Part shown: positions 37,099-48,106 of the stretch, piece by piece
How the letters are laid out: each line of letters starts with the position of its first letter
How positions within the stretch are numbered: the first letter of the stretch is position 1
NCBI GenBank assembly: GCA_029582165.1
Contig: CM055872.1
Location: 1,025,728-1,089,727, forward strand
Length of the DNA stretch: 64,000 nt
Reading direction: 5' to 3'
Source of the DNA: Portulaca oleracea
Lineage: Eukaryota; Streptophyta; Magnoliopsida; Caryophyllales; Portulacaceae
Program-made: the position numbers and the translations under genes
The notes under the pieces: generated by a model
Seen by the model: the letters and a program-made list of their open reading frames with translations, nothing else
Told to the model about the DNA's origin: nothing
The model's database searches: none

Positions 37099-37388
37099 TA
37101 GGGTTGTTCATCGGTCCCGGACTGGACCTAATGGACCGAAAACCAAATTAGAGGATTAAGCTGGACCGAGGACTGGACCGAAAAAAATTCGGTCCGAGAC
37201 TGGACTATACATAAAGAAACCCTATAATTTTAGTAACTTCAGTCCTTCAGTTCGGTCCATGGACTGGACCGAGGATCGAACATCAAAATTTTCTAGACCG
37301 AGAACTGGATCGAACTTCCCTCGGTCCATTCGATCAAGTCCTCGGTCCAGTCCATTTTTCGGTTCGGACTGGACTATGAACAACCCTA
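37099..37388. mobile_element. hAT-type MITE inserted in a Copia remnant
   Basis: Ends are TAGGGTTGTTCAT and its inverse ATGAACAACCCTA. Flanks GTCTTGAC (37091-37098) and ATCTTGAC (37389-37396) are an 8-bp duplication with one mismatch. The interior consists of repeated GGACTGGACCGA-type units. 290 bp. Confidence 0.85.
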
Positions 37389-37830
37389 ATCTTGACTTAA
37401 AGAAAGTTATCTTGTATAGGGATGTAACCTTTAATGAAATTTCATTGTTGCATAGAGTAGAACTATTGTCTCCTCTAATGGTGCAGGTACTCGAAATAAT
37501 GTTAGTGATAAAACAGAGTTTGAGGTGGAGCAAGGTAGTGCTCGAGTTGGGGCTACAGAGACTTGCAGGCAAGAGCAAGATGCTAACACCATTCATGAGA
37601 TAGTCCAGGTTGATGTCCATGAGACTATGACTAATGATTTTCTAGTGGAAGAAGATCACAACATAGCTAGAGATTGTTCATGGAGGAAAATCAGGAGACC
37701 AACACGGTACATTAAGATGATGCATTAGTAATTTATGTGCTGAATATTGTAGAGGAGACTCTTGAGGGCATTGAGTCTTACTTATTACAAGGTCATCTCT
37801 TATCCTGGTGCCGTTAACTAGATTGTACTG
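37389..37830 (+). mobile_element. Ty1/Copia pol remnant (integrase-RT linker)
   Basis: Translation gives DLKKVILYRDVTFNE, the conserved end of the Copia integrase module (KKxxxSRDVxFDE type). After a frameshift come an acidic linker and IARDCSWRKIRRPTRY, the usual RRxxRxPxRY segment, then in another frame LNIVEETLEGIESYLLQG, matching the lead-in to the reverse transcriptase. It breaks off there. Non-functional. Confidence 0.78.
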
Positions 37831-38030
37831 CACCTTTTAATTTCTACCACATCACACCATATCTATTACCAATATATTTCTTCGCTTTTCTCTGTCCTCG
37901 CTGTTCTCCTCTATTTTTTCACATTTTCTCTTTATCTATCACAATTCTCACAATAATTCATCACAATTCACCATACTTTTTAAAATTTCACCGCACCGTA
38001 CCATTACCACAAAAATGGAACCTAAACATC
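37785..38030. mobile_element. MITE family A, worn copy
   Basis: Contains the typical CACCGCACCGTACCATTACCAC and TACCACATCACACCATATC blocks and the spaced TTCTC/TTTTC-rich centre of other family members. The left end is not recognisable, so boundaries are approximate. Confidence 0.45.
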
Positions 38031-38472
38031 TAAGCTCATTCTTTTAAATTCTCCTGACGCTTATCGATAATAGTATATATTTCAAGTTTTAATATTTCAC
38101 ACTTCAATTAAATTTAGTTGAAGTTAATCACTTCTCCATCTATATATATTTGAAATAAGCTTTTTTTTAATCGGATTTTTTTTTTCAAATTGGGATCGTA
38201 TTTTTAAGCCGGAATCAAAGTAGATTCATTTTGAATTCGCATTTATCGGTCTCCCCTAACGGGTAGCGTTAAGCCGTTAAAGGGTAGGATAGGGGTGAAA
38301 GCACATGGTTCTCATTTGAGGCTCATCCAACTGCCACGTGCGGGGGGTTTTGTCTGTGGGACCCTACGTTTGAAACTTCGGCTTCAGACAGACATGTCCA
38401 GCTGGATCCTTTGCCTCTTCTTTTTTGCATGGCCCCATTTTTGTCGTTTCCCCACCCCTTTTGTTTCCCTTC

Positions 38473-38524
<52 letters not shown>

Positions 38525-39600
38525 TGGTAATATTCACTCACACTCGAATACTCTATCAGTTACCAAATACTAATCCCATAGTTTTCTTAAGTCTTGACTA
38601 CTGGTAGCAATGACAAAAAATTGTATGGGGTAAAATTTAAATGAGTTAAATTTATCAATGTTACTTGTAATTATTTTTTGGAAAATTGGATTTTTGGCAT
38701 TCAGTGCATTATATCAAATTGTATTTTAAATATTGGAGTTGGGTAAAATCAACTTAATAAATTGTCTACATGACATCACCACTGAGTTATTGCAATACAA
38801 TCATCACAAATTTGTTTCAATGAAATCCAATAAAAATTTTTTAGATTTACTGTAATCCAACTGTCATAATAGTCTACTGAAATCCGATAACAAATGTGTC
38901 ATGTAGACAATAAATCGAATCGACTTTTACAATCTACTGAAATCCAATAACAATTTTTTGAGTTTACCGTAGAATATCTATAATATACAAAAATTAAAGT
39001 ATATTGTTAGCTTTGCCCACGTAAGCAGTAGTTTTAGCAAGTTTAGATGGGGACAAATAATGTGATATATAAGATGTAGTTATGTTGAGTGGGTGTTAAA
39101 ACTGAAGGTTGATAGATTAGATGGGGATGGGAATGGAGTAGTTAAAGGGTGATGGTTATGGTGTGTCGTTTTAATTAAAACAGTGAGTGGGAGGGATACT
39201 GTGAGATCGATAGAGATAACAATGAAAAGACGAAACAAAGACAAGGAAAATGCCAAAATAAGACAGCTATAACGCATTCGCTTTTCCTGCACTATTTTAC
39301 ATTCTAACTCTGTCGTGTATCCCAATCCCACTACTTGTGGAAATCCAAATCCAAATCCTATTCATTCATTCAATTCTTAACAAATCCTAATAATGTACAT
39401 CACTTGCCGATAAAGACAGCATCTCTCCGGGATTCGCTTTCTTTTCTCCTTTTCCTTTTCCTTTTCCTTTTCTTTTTAGGGTTTACAAATCGCTTCAATT
39501 TAGGCCTTATTTGTCTACCAATTGTTATATGGTAATTGTTAAATGGTAGCTGATAGCTGTTTGAATTTGTTGTTTGACTTTAATTAATTGCAGGAGAAAA
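38031..39600. other. Intergenic, with microsatellite
   Basis: Apart from the AAT microsatellite, this is AT-rich unique sequence. ACTGAAATCCAATAACAA-like motifs recur at 38880-38960, hinting at an old local duplication. No gene recognised. Confidence 0.45.
38473..38522. repeat. (AAT)n microsatellite
   Basis: An uninterrupted AAT/ATA trinucleotide run of about 50 bp. It produces artificial poly-Asn and poly-Ile open frames on the two strands, which are not genes. Confidence 0.95.
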
Positions 39601-39617
39601 TGTTTGGTAAAGTAGTA

Positions 39618-39818
39618 AAGTTTATGTTCTTTGGATTGGTAACTCTTTCCAATCAAATCCAATCCAATCAAATCCAACCTTACATAATTCTCCAAAAAGT
39701 ATTTTCTTAAAAAACACAATTCCCCCAAAAATATCATAATTTATCTAATCTAATCAAATCCAATCCAATCTCACCAATCCATCAAAACTTCATTTTATCC
39801 AATCTAAAGAACATGACC
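39618..39818. mobile_element. MITE family B
   Basis: Left TATGTTCTTTGGATTGG and right CCAATCTAAAGAACATGACC are inverted repeats; the interior carries CCAATCCAATC runs and AAAACACAATTCCCCCAAAA, shared with the copy at 28095. About 200 bp; no clear target duplication. Confidence 0.65.
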
Positions 39819-39991
39819 AAATGTAGAAAACTAACTCAAAAAACTTAATCAAATAGCTTTTTGAAAACTAGCTTATTGACTCTAAAAAAACTTTACCAAA
39901 TAGCTATTTGGATTAGTTGTTATGATGATATATAGAAAATTGTAATACGGTATAGCATTACAACCAACTAGCCGCATAAAAGAAGCCTTAA

Positions 39992-40208
39992 GACTCTGTT
40001 CTTTTCTGCGGTATGGCGTGGTGTGGTGGAATTGTGGTAGATCATTGGTATGTGGGATAAGTGAGGAAAGAGATGTAAAAAGTAAAGAGAAAAGTGAGGA
40101 GAGAGAAAAGTAATTATTTATGATAAAATATGGTGAGTTGTGACAAATTACAGTATGCTGTAGTACGCTGTGGTACCACAGTTTAACAACCGTAGGAAAA
40201 AAACATAG
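39992..40208. mobile_element. MITE family A copy
   Basis: Starts GACTCTGTTCTTTTCTGCGG after TTAA and contains GTGGTGTGGTGGAATTGTGG and GTGGTACCACAGTTTAACAA. The right terminus is worn. Confidence 0.65.
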
Positions 40209-40447
40209 TATAACTGTTCAGTACTATTACCAAACAAAACACTGAAACAGCCACCTGCTTTCTCTAGTCTATGTTACTTTTATTTGATTATTATATTATT
40301 TCAGAGTCATATTAATTAGGAGTGCTTAATATAGTTAGTTAGTATTCCGCAAATCGATTAATTCCCATGATTCCCGCAATCGTAATGAAATCTGAGGGTT
40401 CGTCGTACGTTCGTGAGTATAATAATAAACAGCGGTTGAGAGACATT

Positions 40448-40485
40448 AAGAGAGAGAGAGAGAGAGTGAGAGTGAGAGTGAGAGT
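40448..40485. repeat. (GA)n / GAGAGT microsatellite
   Basis: A run of GA dinucleotides followed by GAGAGT units. Confidence 0.9.
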
Positions 40486-40625
40486 CTGACAGATTACACC
40501 AACCAAAACCAACCCCTCGTGCGTCCACCGTACCCATCCAAACCTCATCTCCTTCCTCCCCACTTCCCGTATATTTACATCCACCGCTGAATAATATATT
40601 TTTTATCATACTCCTTGGTTCCCAT

Positions 40626-41311
40626 TATGAGTGGGCAACGGGCTAGGTTGGACCGGGCAGGGTCGACCCATTGATCATGTATGGTAGGTCGGATCAAGGT
40701 TTATCCTTCATAGGCCCCGTTACAGTTTACCGCAGTTTGCCATAACCCACCACAAAATATCATTCTACCACAATTCACCACAACCCACCACAAATTACTT
40801 TTTCATAATTACCAATACAGTATTTATAATTTTATATATATACACAAAAAAATCGACCATAACATACCAATAACCCGCCACAATTACACTACAACACGCC
40901 ACAATTTCACCACGCCAAATTTCACCATACCACGTCATACCTCATAAAAGAACAGAGTCGTAGTAATGGGTTGGGTCAGGACTTTATAGTGAAAATAAGG
41001 GTCGGCTTATAGGCCGACCCGTATGACACTAAAATTAAAATTAAGTGTATTTATACAAAAAAAATTAACTATGCTAATTATTATTTAATGTGGAGTATTA
41101 ATAATATATTTAAGTAAGGTTAGCATTTAAAATAATAAGAAAAACTATATTATTTTGAGTTATCGTAGGCCAACCCAGTCCAGTCGATTCACCGACTCTT
41201 TAACATTGTGAAATGGGTCAGCTTGTTAATGACCCGACCCTTTCACAACCCAATTTTTTAGGGCCCCGACTCTCTTGACCCTATGGGGTCCCGGCCCATT
41301 GCTCACCCCTA
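40626..41311. mobile_element. hAT-type element with nested family A MITE
   Basis: Ends TATGAGTGGGCAACGGG and, inverted, TAGGGGTGAGCAATGGG. The 8-bp flanks GTTCCCAT (40618-40625) and GTTCTCAT (41312-41319) differ by one base. GGTCGGCC/GACCCGACCC-type subterminal repeats occur on both sides. A family A MITE (40713-40959) lies inside and is younger. 686 bp including the nested copy. Confidence 0.82.
40713..40959. mobile_element. MITE family A nested inside a hAT element
   Basis: Begins GGCCCCGTTACAGTTTACCG and ends CATAAAAGAACAGAGTC; the interior is ACCACAA/ACCCACCAC-rich. Flanked by ATA and GTA, a worn 3-bp target. Confidence 0.7.
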
Positions 41312-41382
41312 GTTCTCATTCATTGACACTTTAACTAATTTTTTTATTTCAAAATAGTTATCACTCTCTATCATTAATTTAA

Positions 41383-41784
41383 GGATTTTTGGACGTCAAT
41401 AATACCAATTTTGTGGGTACTGGATACTAATAATACAAACTATTTTCTTAGATATTGGCAGTATCAACTATCGACTTATTTTCCTCCAGCAGTAAACCTC
41501 CAAATTGTTATGGTTTTAACTCATCGGAAAGATGGTGTGACTTCATTATGTGTGACGTGGAAGGCGGATTAGTGTCCCCGTCAACATTTTCTACACAAGC
41601 TCTATCTTCCACGTTACACATTATGGACTCGGATCATCTTTCCATGAGTCAAAATCATACCAATCGGGGGTGTATTGTTAGGGGAAAATAGGTCGATAGT
41701 TGCTACTGCCAATGTCTAAGAAAATAATCCGAATTATTAGCGTCCAATACCTCTAAAGTTGATATTATTGACTTCCAATAACCC
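41383..41784. mobile_element. Mutator-like MITE, family D copy 2
   Basis: A perfect 9-bp duplication TTAATTTAA (41374-41382 and 41785-41793). Ends GGATTTTTGGACGTCAATAA and, inverted, GGGTTATTGGAAGTCAATAA; the TIRs extend past 100 bp with ATTTTCTTAGA blocks. 402 bp. Its ends match those of the element at 31186. Confidence 0.87.
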
Positions 41785-41793
41785 TTAATTTAA

Positions 41794-42490
41794 TGATTTT
41801 AGCTTTAGTAATTATGTTATTTTTTACATTTTATTCAATAAAAGCTATTGATATTCATACTCTCACTACCCACATCTTCGTATGTCAAAGAAAGTCTTGG
41901 AGAATAGTGTTATTTAATTGTTTGGATATATTTTTTTTAGTTTAAACTTTCGTATATGAAATATTGTGAAATATGTCAACTAATTCCGAATGAAGGGAGC
42001 ACTTTAACTCCTTGCTTCAATCATGTTTTCTCATTTATTTTAGGGAAATTCTATTTGGTAAGCAACAACTTTTGCCCATTTTAAATTGTCAATCACTTTA
42101 TAAAATAATCAAAGTGGTAGACTTATTTTGTAAATTTTTTCCATCTAGTGAACTCTTTTGTGTACTACTAGTTAATTTTTGCTCACAAAATTCTTATAAT
42201 CTATCTATCTTGTTCAACTCACCCTCTTTATCTCACACTCGACTCATTTAGAATAGTTTCTGAAGTCGTTAACAACTTGAAATAATATATAAAATATTCA
42301 AAATAAGCCTACCAATTGGAATAATTTTCAAAACAAACTTACAATTTGTAATATTTTGTAAAGTGATTGACAATTTGGAACAGGTAAAAGTTAAAGTCAA
42401 CCAAATGAAATTTTACTTTATTTTATTATAAGTCTTGTTTTTTACAGTGGTAAGATCAAGTTAGGTTTAGTAAGGTAAGGAAAGGAAAGG
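41794..42490. other. Non-coding stretch before the Cassandra element
   Basis: AT-rich; motifs such as ACAATTTGTAATATTTTGTAA and ACAATTTGGAA repeat at 42290-42390. No gene recognised. Confidence 0.4.
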
Positions 42491-42499
42491 AAATGTCAG

Positions 42500-43189
42500 G
42501 ATAAAATTTGTGGTAAGTAAGTTAGTGAACTACTTCAAGGATCGACGACTAGGTCCACAAATAACCACAAGTCCTTCAAGTGTGTTCCGTTCTCTCATAC
42601 ACCGCATGGGAAAACTTTCTAGGAGGTCGATCACTCATCATGAGACTAATCCCAACCAAACATGCTTAATTGAGGAGTTCTCAATGGATGAGCTTTTTAA
42701 AAGGAAGTTGTACCTTGTGGATATAAGTATCCATTCCAATCTCTTTTAAGCAACACTTTATCCATATACCAAGATCTTACAATCACCCCCACTTAAACGC
42801 ACAACGTCCTCTTTTTCCACCATAATCTTAGCCCGCTAGGTGATTGCTCGTGGATCTCCCATCCATTGGCGTAGCTCATGGTTGCGAGTCAGCCCTAATA
42901 CCATATGTAACACATCGACCCCTACCAAGTTGCGGACATTACCAATAACTACTTTAAGGATCGACGGTTGGCCCACAAATAGCCACAAGTCCTCTCAATA
43001 TGCTTCGCCATCGCTTATAGGCTACTTGGAAAAACTTCCTACCCATTCTGAGACTACTCCCATCCAAGCACGCATAACTGGGGAGTTCTCAATGGATGAA
43101 ATTTCTAAAAAGCATGTGCATTGCTGATATAAGTAGACGACATTCCAATCTGTTTAAGTCACACTTTAAACATATACCAGAATATTACA
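42500..43189 (-). mobile_element. Cassandra-type TRIM retrotransposon with 5S-like LTRs
   Basis: Two direct repeats, about 42500-42781 (worn outer end) and 42906-43189 (TGTAACAC..ATATTACA, 284 bp), share ACTACTTYAAGGATCGACG, CCACAAGTCCT and GGAGTTCTCAATGGATGA blocks. On the minus strand each LTR carries GAACTCCCCAGTTATGCGTG followed by CTTGGATGGGAGTAGT, which resembles plant 5S rRNA (GAACTCCGAAGTTAAGCGTG-type). Next to the right-hand LTR, minus strand, is TGGTATTAGGGCTGAC, close to the initiator-Met-tRNA binding site. A purine tract AGTGGGGGTGA abuts the left LTR. No coding, about 690 bp: all features of Cassandra TRIMs. Confidence 0.88.
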
Positions 43190-43631
43190 TTCATGTAATC
43201 CACCTTTGGTTTGAAGGTAGTCTTTTATTCTTCTCCTTGCTTTATTTTGATTTGATGGTAACTACTTCTTAGATTAATCTTAGAAGAGACAACTGAAACA
43301 TAAATGCCATCATGAAAGTGATCCAATATTGGGATTGGGTGTCTATACTTCACAATTATGTTGTTGATGACTCTAATATCTATATACTTGCGATAGGAAC
43401 CATCCTTCTTAGGAACAAGGAGGGCATGTGGAGTATTTCAAGAGTTAATGGATTAATTAAAGGTTGGACATTCGGAAATAAAAGTTATAAGGTTGACTAG
43501 GAGTGTCAACGAGAAGGGTTCGACCAGATTAGGACTGAAACAGATTGTGTCATTGTCCAAAGGGAAGCACGACGACTTTAGGGTGGCATGGTGTCGTTGG
43601 GGGTGGTTGCTAGTGGTGCTACTCGAACATA

Positions 43632-43704
<73 letters not shown>

Positions 43705-45112
43705 TCCAAAAAGGAGGTCAAAGGGTAGCTGGTGGCGGTCAACGATGGTGTAGGGTTGTCGGCGAAGATCAACAGGTGGCGCAGGTGGGTGGCGTGGTTG
43801 GGTGGTTGTTGACGCACAACAAAAGCAACAACAGAAAATAGGTCGATCAACACAAGACACAAACAAGGATTGGGTGGTCCTTTTTTTGTCGACTGGTGGT
43901 ATCATGGGTGCGGCGTTGATGTAGTAGGTCCTCGATGGTGCTTGCAGCCTGATCGTGCGTTGGCTAAGGTGCAACAGAGAGAACAAGAGAGAGGGCAGAG
44001 GGTCGTGGGATGAGTTTGTGGGAGAGAGAAAGAGAGAGTCGCTGAGAGGAGTTTTAGAAAATAGGCTAATTAACTAGGTTTAGGCATTATAGTGAGGTAT
44101 TCATACCCCTTAATATCATTTTCAAAGAAAAACTAAAATAATAAACTAAAACTCATAGCTTTTGTGATCCTGTATAGATTGGACCTGATCAGTGGACCAG
44201 GAATCCACTCAATTCGAAAATTTGTTGGTTAGCATCAGACTTTCTAAAAGTCGACTTAACCCAACCCGAAATTTTCGAGGCACGGAGCCTAGTTAGGGTC
44301 TGGTTCCGGTTAGAGGTGTCATGACCCGATAATGTTTAAAAAATGTATATGTTTCATCGGAAAACATTCTAATAAACGACACTTCATAAGATTCGACCTG
44401 ACCTGACCTAGATTTAAACGAGTTTAATCTAAAAAATATAATATTAAAAAAAGTATTCTAAATTTTAGAGTCCGTTAACCCATTAACCTGACTCGTGATT
44501 CTCTGAGTCAAGAGTACACACTGACTCAAAGTCAAATTTGATCAGGCCTGGATCAAGGGGTCGGATACTCCCTAACCTCAACCCCACCTTTGAATTGGTC
44601 CAGTACACTTCCACTTTATTATATCCATGATATGCATGATCTAATAAAGCTATTTAATTAACCTATTCTTATTTTTTTGGAAGCCTTTTAAATTTACGTA
44701 TCTTAAAGAGAAATGATTTCTCCTAATGCAAGCTCCATTGTTAATACATATTACATATCCTTGGACTACGTCAGAGTTTTCAAGATGCAAGTCATTTGAA
44801 TCAAAAGTAAACTGTTCATACGTAAACAAAAAGCTATTTCAAAAATTAACATAATCCACGTAGGCAACATTTGACTTCTGTACAAAGAGGTACCCTAAAT
44901 TATTTGAATGAAGAATTAATTAAAGTGATTAACAAGACGTCGCAATCTTATCTAATAATCTAATCAATTAGCTGATTTCTTAAATCAATTATCATTGTTC
45001 TTGAAAATTACCTTTACTTATAATAGAAAATGACATATGTGTAAAATATTAAATAATATGGTCAGGTGATTTTGAATTTTGAGAAGCATGTTAAGCTTCT
45101 ATTTTATTTTCA
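43190..45112. other. Intergenic, low gene content
   Basis: Includes the GA microsatellite at 43645-43701. Around 44180-44600 there are repeated GACCTGA/GACCCGA motifs like those of the hAT MITEs, but no paired ends could be fixed. No gene recognised. Confidence 0.45.
43645..43701. repeat. (GA)n microsatellite
   Basis: About 28 GA units preceded by a short CA run. The open frames across it on both strands (poly Arg-Glu and poly Ser-Leu) are low-complexity artefacts. Confidence 0.95.
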
Positions 45113-45294
45113 GGCCTTGTTATTTGGTTAGGTTAAATATAACTCTCCTAATTTATTCAAACTAAACATAATTCCCTAAAAAAATATCCACTCTAAAGAC
45201 ACAATTTCCAAAAAAGCATCATAACTTATCCAAACCAATATAATTCAATCCAATCCATCCAAATTTAATTTTAACTAATCCAAAGAACCTGACC
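45113..45294. mobile_element. MITE family B
   Basis: GGCCTTGTTATTTGGTTAGG on the left; CTAATCCAAAGAACCTGACC on the right (inverted). Flanks TCA and TTA are a worn 3-bp target. The interior carries AAGACACAATTTCC and CCAATCCATCC blocks. 182 bp. Confidence 0.65.
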
Positions 45295-45825
45295 TTAACA
45301 TGGAACGGACATAGCAGTAGTTAATAATAGACGACGTCAAATGCAAATTTGCAAGTTGCGAAAGAGCTATAATTAATTATTTTTTTATCAATTAATAATT
45401 GCCCTAGAAGTAGTTTTCCGTTACTAGGGAAATTAATTAATATGTTTGGTGGAAATTTGGACCGACCAAGTTGAAATTATGGTATGAATTGTTACTCATA
45501 ACTAGCATGTGACTTGATTTTTAGAAAGAACTTAAGCATGAAGGATTAGTATTCATGACCAAGTGTCTAAGAGCTTGTAACTCAAAGGGAATGGGTAAGA
45601 ATGTAAGATTTGTCATCCACAGTAGAATTTAGATTTTGATAGCAATAATTTTGTTGTGAGAAAATGGAAATTGTGTGTTGGTACTACTTGAGATTCTCTG
45701 TTGGCCATATGCTATGTTCTGGGCCTGGTTTAACATTATAAGACCCCTTCCTCTTGGGGCTAGTCCACTGGGTTTATATCATGTGGAAGGGTCCAATTAG
45801 ATGGGTCAATTAACTCTTATGCTAT

Positions 45826-45995
45826 GTTATTTGGTTAGGTTATTTTTAGGTTTAGATGGATAAGTTATAATAAGTTAGAATAAGTTAGGATAAGTTATGA
45901 TGTTTTTTTGGGGAATTGTGTGTTTAGAATGGGTGCTTTTTTGGAGAATTGTGTTAAGTTTGGATAAATTAGGATAAGTTAGGACAAGTTGGCAG
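45826..45995. mobile_element. MITE family B-like fragment
   Basis: Left GCTATGTTATTTGGTTAGG; the interior repeats GATAAGTTA/TAAGTTAGGA and includes GGGGAATTGTGTGTTTAGAA. The right end is not cleanly paired. Confidence 0.45.
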
Positions 45996-46014
45996 CGTAT
46001 GTTTGCGTATTAAG

Positions 46015-46391
46015 AATTATGTACTTCTTTTACTTCACTGGGTTTTTCTCCTAGTTGAGTTTTTCTTTGTAAGGTTTTAACGAGTCATATTCTTTTGGAT
46101 AATGGACACATGACATTCAAGGGGGAGTGTTATGAAATAATATATATGTGAATTTTCGTATACTAATCAAATATCTTTGGACTATCTTCATATTAGGATG
46201 ATATATTATGGGAAGATTCTGTTTCCATATGAAGTCTATATTATGCACAATTCTTGCTATGTAACTAATATAAATATCCTTTATGGGTTCTGAATGAGAT
46301 CATCTTATTCTCCTCTCTTAACTTCTCTTATCTCTATTATTTTTTCCTATTATTTATTCTCTCTATTATGTTCTTCTATTTGATAATTTCA
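46015..46391 (+). mobile_element. Copia 3' end: polypurine tract and LTR
   Basis: Upstream TTTTTCTCCTAGTTGAGTTT and AAGGTTTTAACGAGTCA are the usual 3' leader of plant Ty1/Copia elements, followed by the polypurine tract AAGGGGGAG (46119-46127). The LTR then starts TGTTATGAAATAATATA and probably ends at 46391 (..AATTTCA). No matching 5' LTR is visible. The 3' LTR boundary is uncertain. Confidence 0.6.
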
Positions 46392-47362
46392 TATCATATT
46401 AAAGACATGAAAGTATTTATTATTTATATATATATCTATGTTATATATAAAGAGAGAAGGCCTTGTGGTATGTAAATTTCAGATTTTCAATTTTGCTCAT
46501 CTTCCAATTTAAAATATATGGGTATAATTGTAATCTATAATAAAAGAAACATATTTTGGATGTGAAATATAGTTATTTCTTCTCTTTGCCAACTTCCCAT
46601 AATATACCGTTGACGCCCTAAGCCACTACCAAGTTTCAACTGTCCTCATTTGGCGCACAAATGGATTTCTTTCCCAAAAATTTTATGGTTACTAATTGGT
46701 AGGATGACTAATTTATCAACATTGATTCACTTTTCGTCATCCATATTCTTCAAATTATCAAAAGTAATACCCTCGAATGTTTTAAAATGAAGACAATAAA
46801 TAAAATGAAAAGAAGACAGCATATATTTTATTACATCCTTACATATTTAATGTGCGAAACAAAACTTGCTATAGATAAAACGAAAAGGAAGGAATAACGG
46901 TTAATTAATTTATTCTCTCTTTTGAACCCATCTAAATTAATTAATTGTGCATTAATGCTGTATGGATAAGTATATGACAAACCGCCCACCTGAATGGATG
47001 GGTGTTTACGTTCATCCACTTATTTGTTACAATATTCAAAGAATGATCAATTAGGACGAGGTTAAATTATAGAGAACTTTGCACTTTTTAACTTAAAATA
47101 CATATAAATTCAGTGTACATATTCGCTGAACAAGGATATGCTGTTTAAAATTCCAGGGATCTGACATGATGTTAGACAAATTTGGTTGGTAGTTGGGATT
47201 AAGCACGAAAATTATGCTCCATCATTAAGAATCAAGATAATGGTGGCGATGAACTCAAAAAGGAGTACAACTTGATTGAAAAATGACGACATTAGATTTG
47301 TCTTTGCACTAACAAAATGATTAATCCTGATTTAAAAATGATTAATGAAGAAACAACATCTA
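46392..47362. other. AT-rich intergenic stretch
   Basis: No recognisable gene or element; short TATA-rich tracts near 46420-46450. Confidence 0.4.
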
Positions 47363-47580
47363 GGCCCTGTTCTTTTCTACGGTATTTTGCGGTGTGGTGT
47401 GGTGAAATTGTGGTAGGTTATTGGTATGTGGGGTAGGTGAGGAGAGAGAATGTAAAAAGTAGAGGAGAAAAATGAAGAGAGAGGAGAGTGAGGAGAGAGA
47501 AAAGTAATGATGTGGGCCAGTGCGATGAGTTGTGAAATCATGCATGAGTTCTTAGCCATAACCTGAAAAAGAATAGAGCC
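47363..47580. mobile_element. MITE family A copy
   Basis: GGCCCTGTTCTTTTCTACGG on the left, GAAAAAGAATAGAGCC on the right (inverted), with GCGGTGTGGTGTGGTGAAAT inside. Flanks CTA and TAA. 218 bp. Confidence 0.72.
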
Positions 47581-47787
47581 TAATTAAAACACATTAAGGA
47601 ATGAAGATGATGGATTTCGCAATTTAATGACGATTAGAAAAATGGATAAGTTTCTACGCATGTATGATTGATTGATGTTGATTGCCTAACGTTGATGAAT
47701 TGGCTACCATTTGTTTGCAACTTCAAGTACCACTTTGTAAATTAAAGTGAACTTTTTTTTTATTTTTTTAAAATTTTTACGATTCTT

Positions 47788-48040
47788 ACCGTTCTTTTAT
47801 GCGTTAACGCACCCAAACGCAATGCAAAATAAATAAAACCTAACGCAAGATAACGCAACTTATCAATTTCATTTATTATTTCCTATTTCAACCCAACGCA
47901 ACCCAACCGCAACTTATCGATATTATTGGTTAGAAGTGGCAACAATAAGTTGGGTATACCCCGTTCTTTTGTGCGTTGGGTTTGCGTTACGTTGCGTTTG
48001 CGTTTCGGTATTATTGGTTAGAAGTGGCAACAATAAGTCG
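47788..48040. mobile_element. MITE family C (AACGCA-rich), rearranged
   Basis: The left CGTTCTTTTATGCGTTAACG and an internal second end CGTTCTTTTGTGCGTTGGG lie among AACGCAAC/GTTGCGTT repeats, as in the clean copy at 51152. A 30-bp sequence starting TATTATTGGTTAGAAGTGGC is present twice, exactly, at 47921-47950 and 48009-48038, bracketing the second end, as if a later insertion or duplication used it. Confidence 0.6.
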
Positions 48041-48106
48041 CAGCTTGACTCATGAAGAGTAGGGCAGTGTAAAACTTAGTGCTCCTTTTGTGTGGATAAA
48101 GTATTA

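Noticed and set aside
38323..38607. Frames with poly-Ile or poly-Asn
   Set aside because: Produced by the AAT trinucleotide repeat.
42613..43100. 5S rRNA genes
   Set aside because: Only part of 5S is present, diverged, in two LTRs with primer site and polypurine tract; better explained by a Cassandra TRIM.
43453..43986. 177-codon minus-strand frame and partners on both strands
   Set aside because: Driven by the GA/CT microsatellite (long Ser-Leu run); no domain, no homologue recognised.
44160..44600. Another hAT MITE with GACCTGA repeats
   Set aside because: Subterminal-like repeats are present, but no paired ends or target duplication could be fixed.
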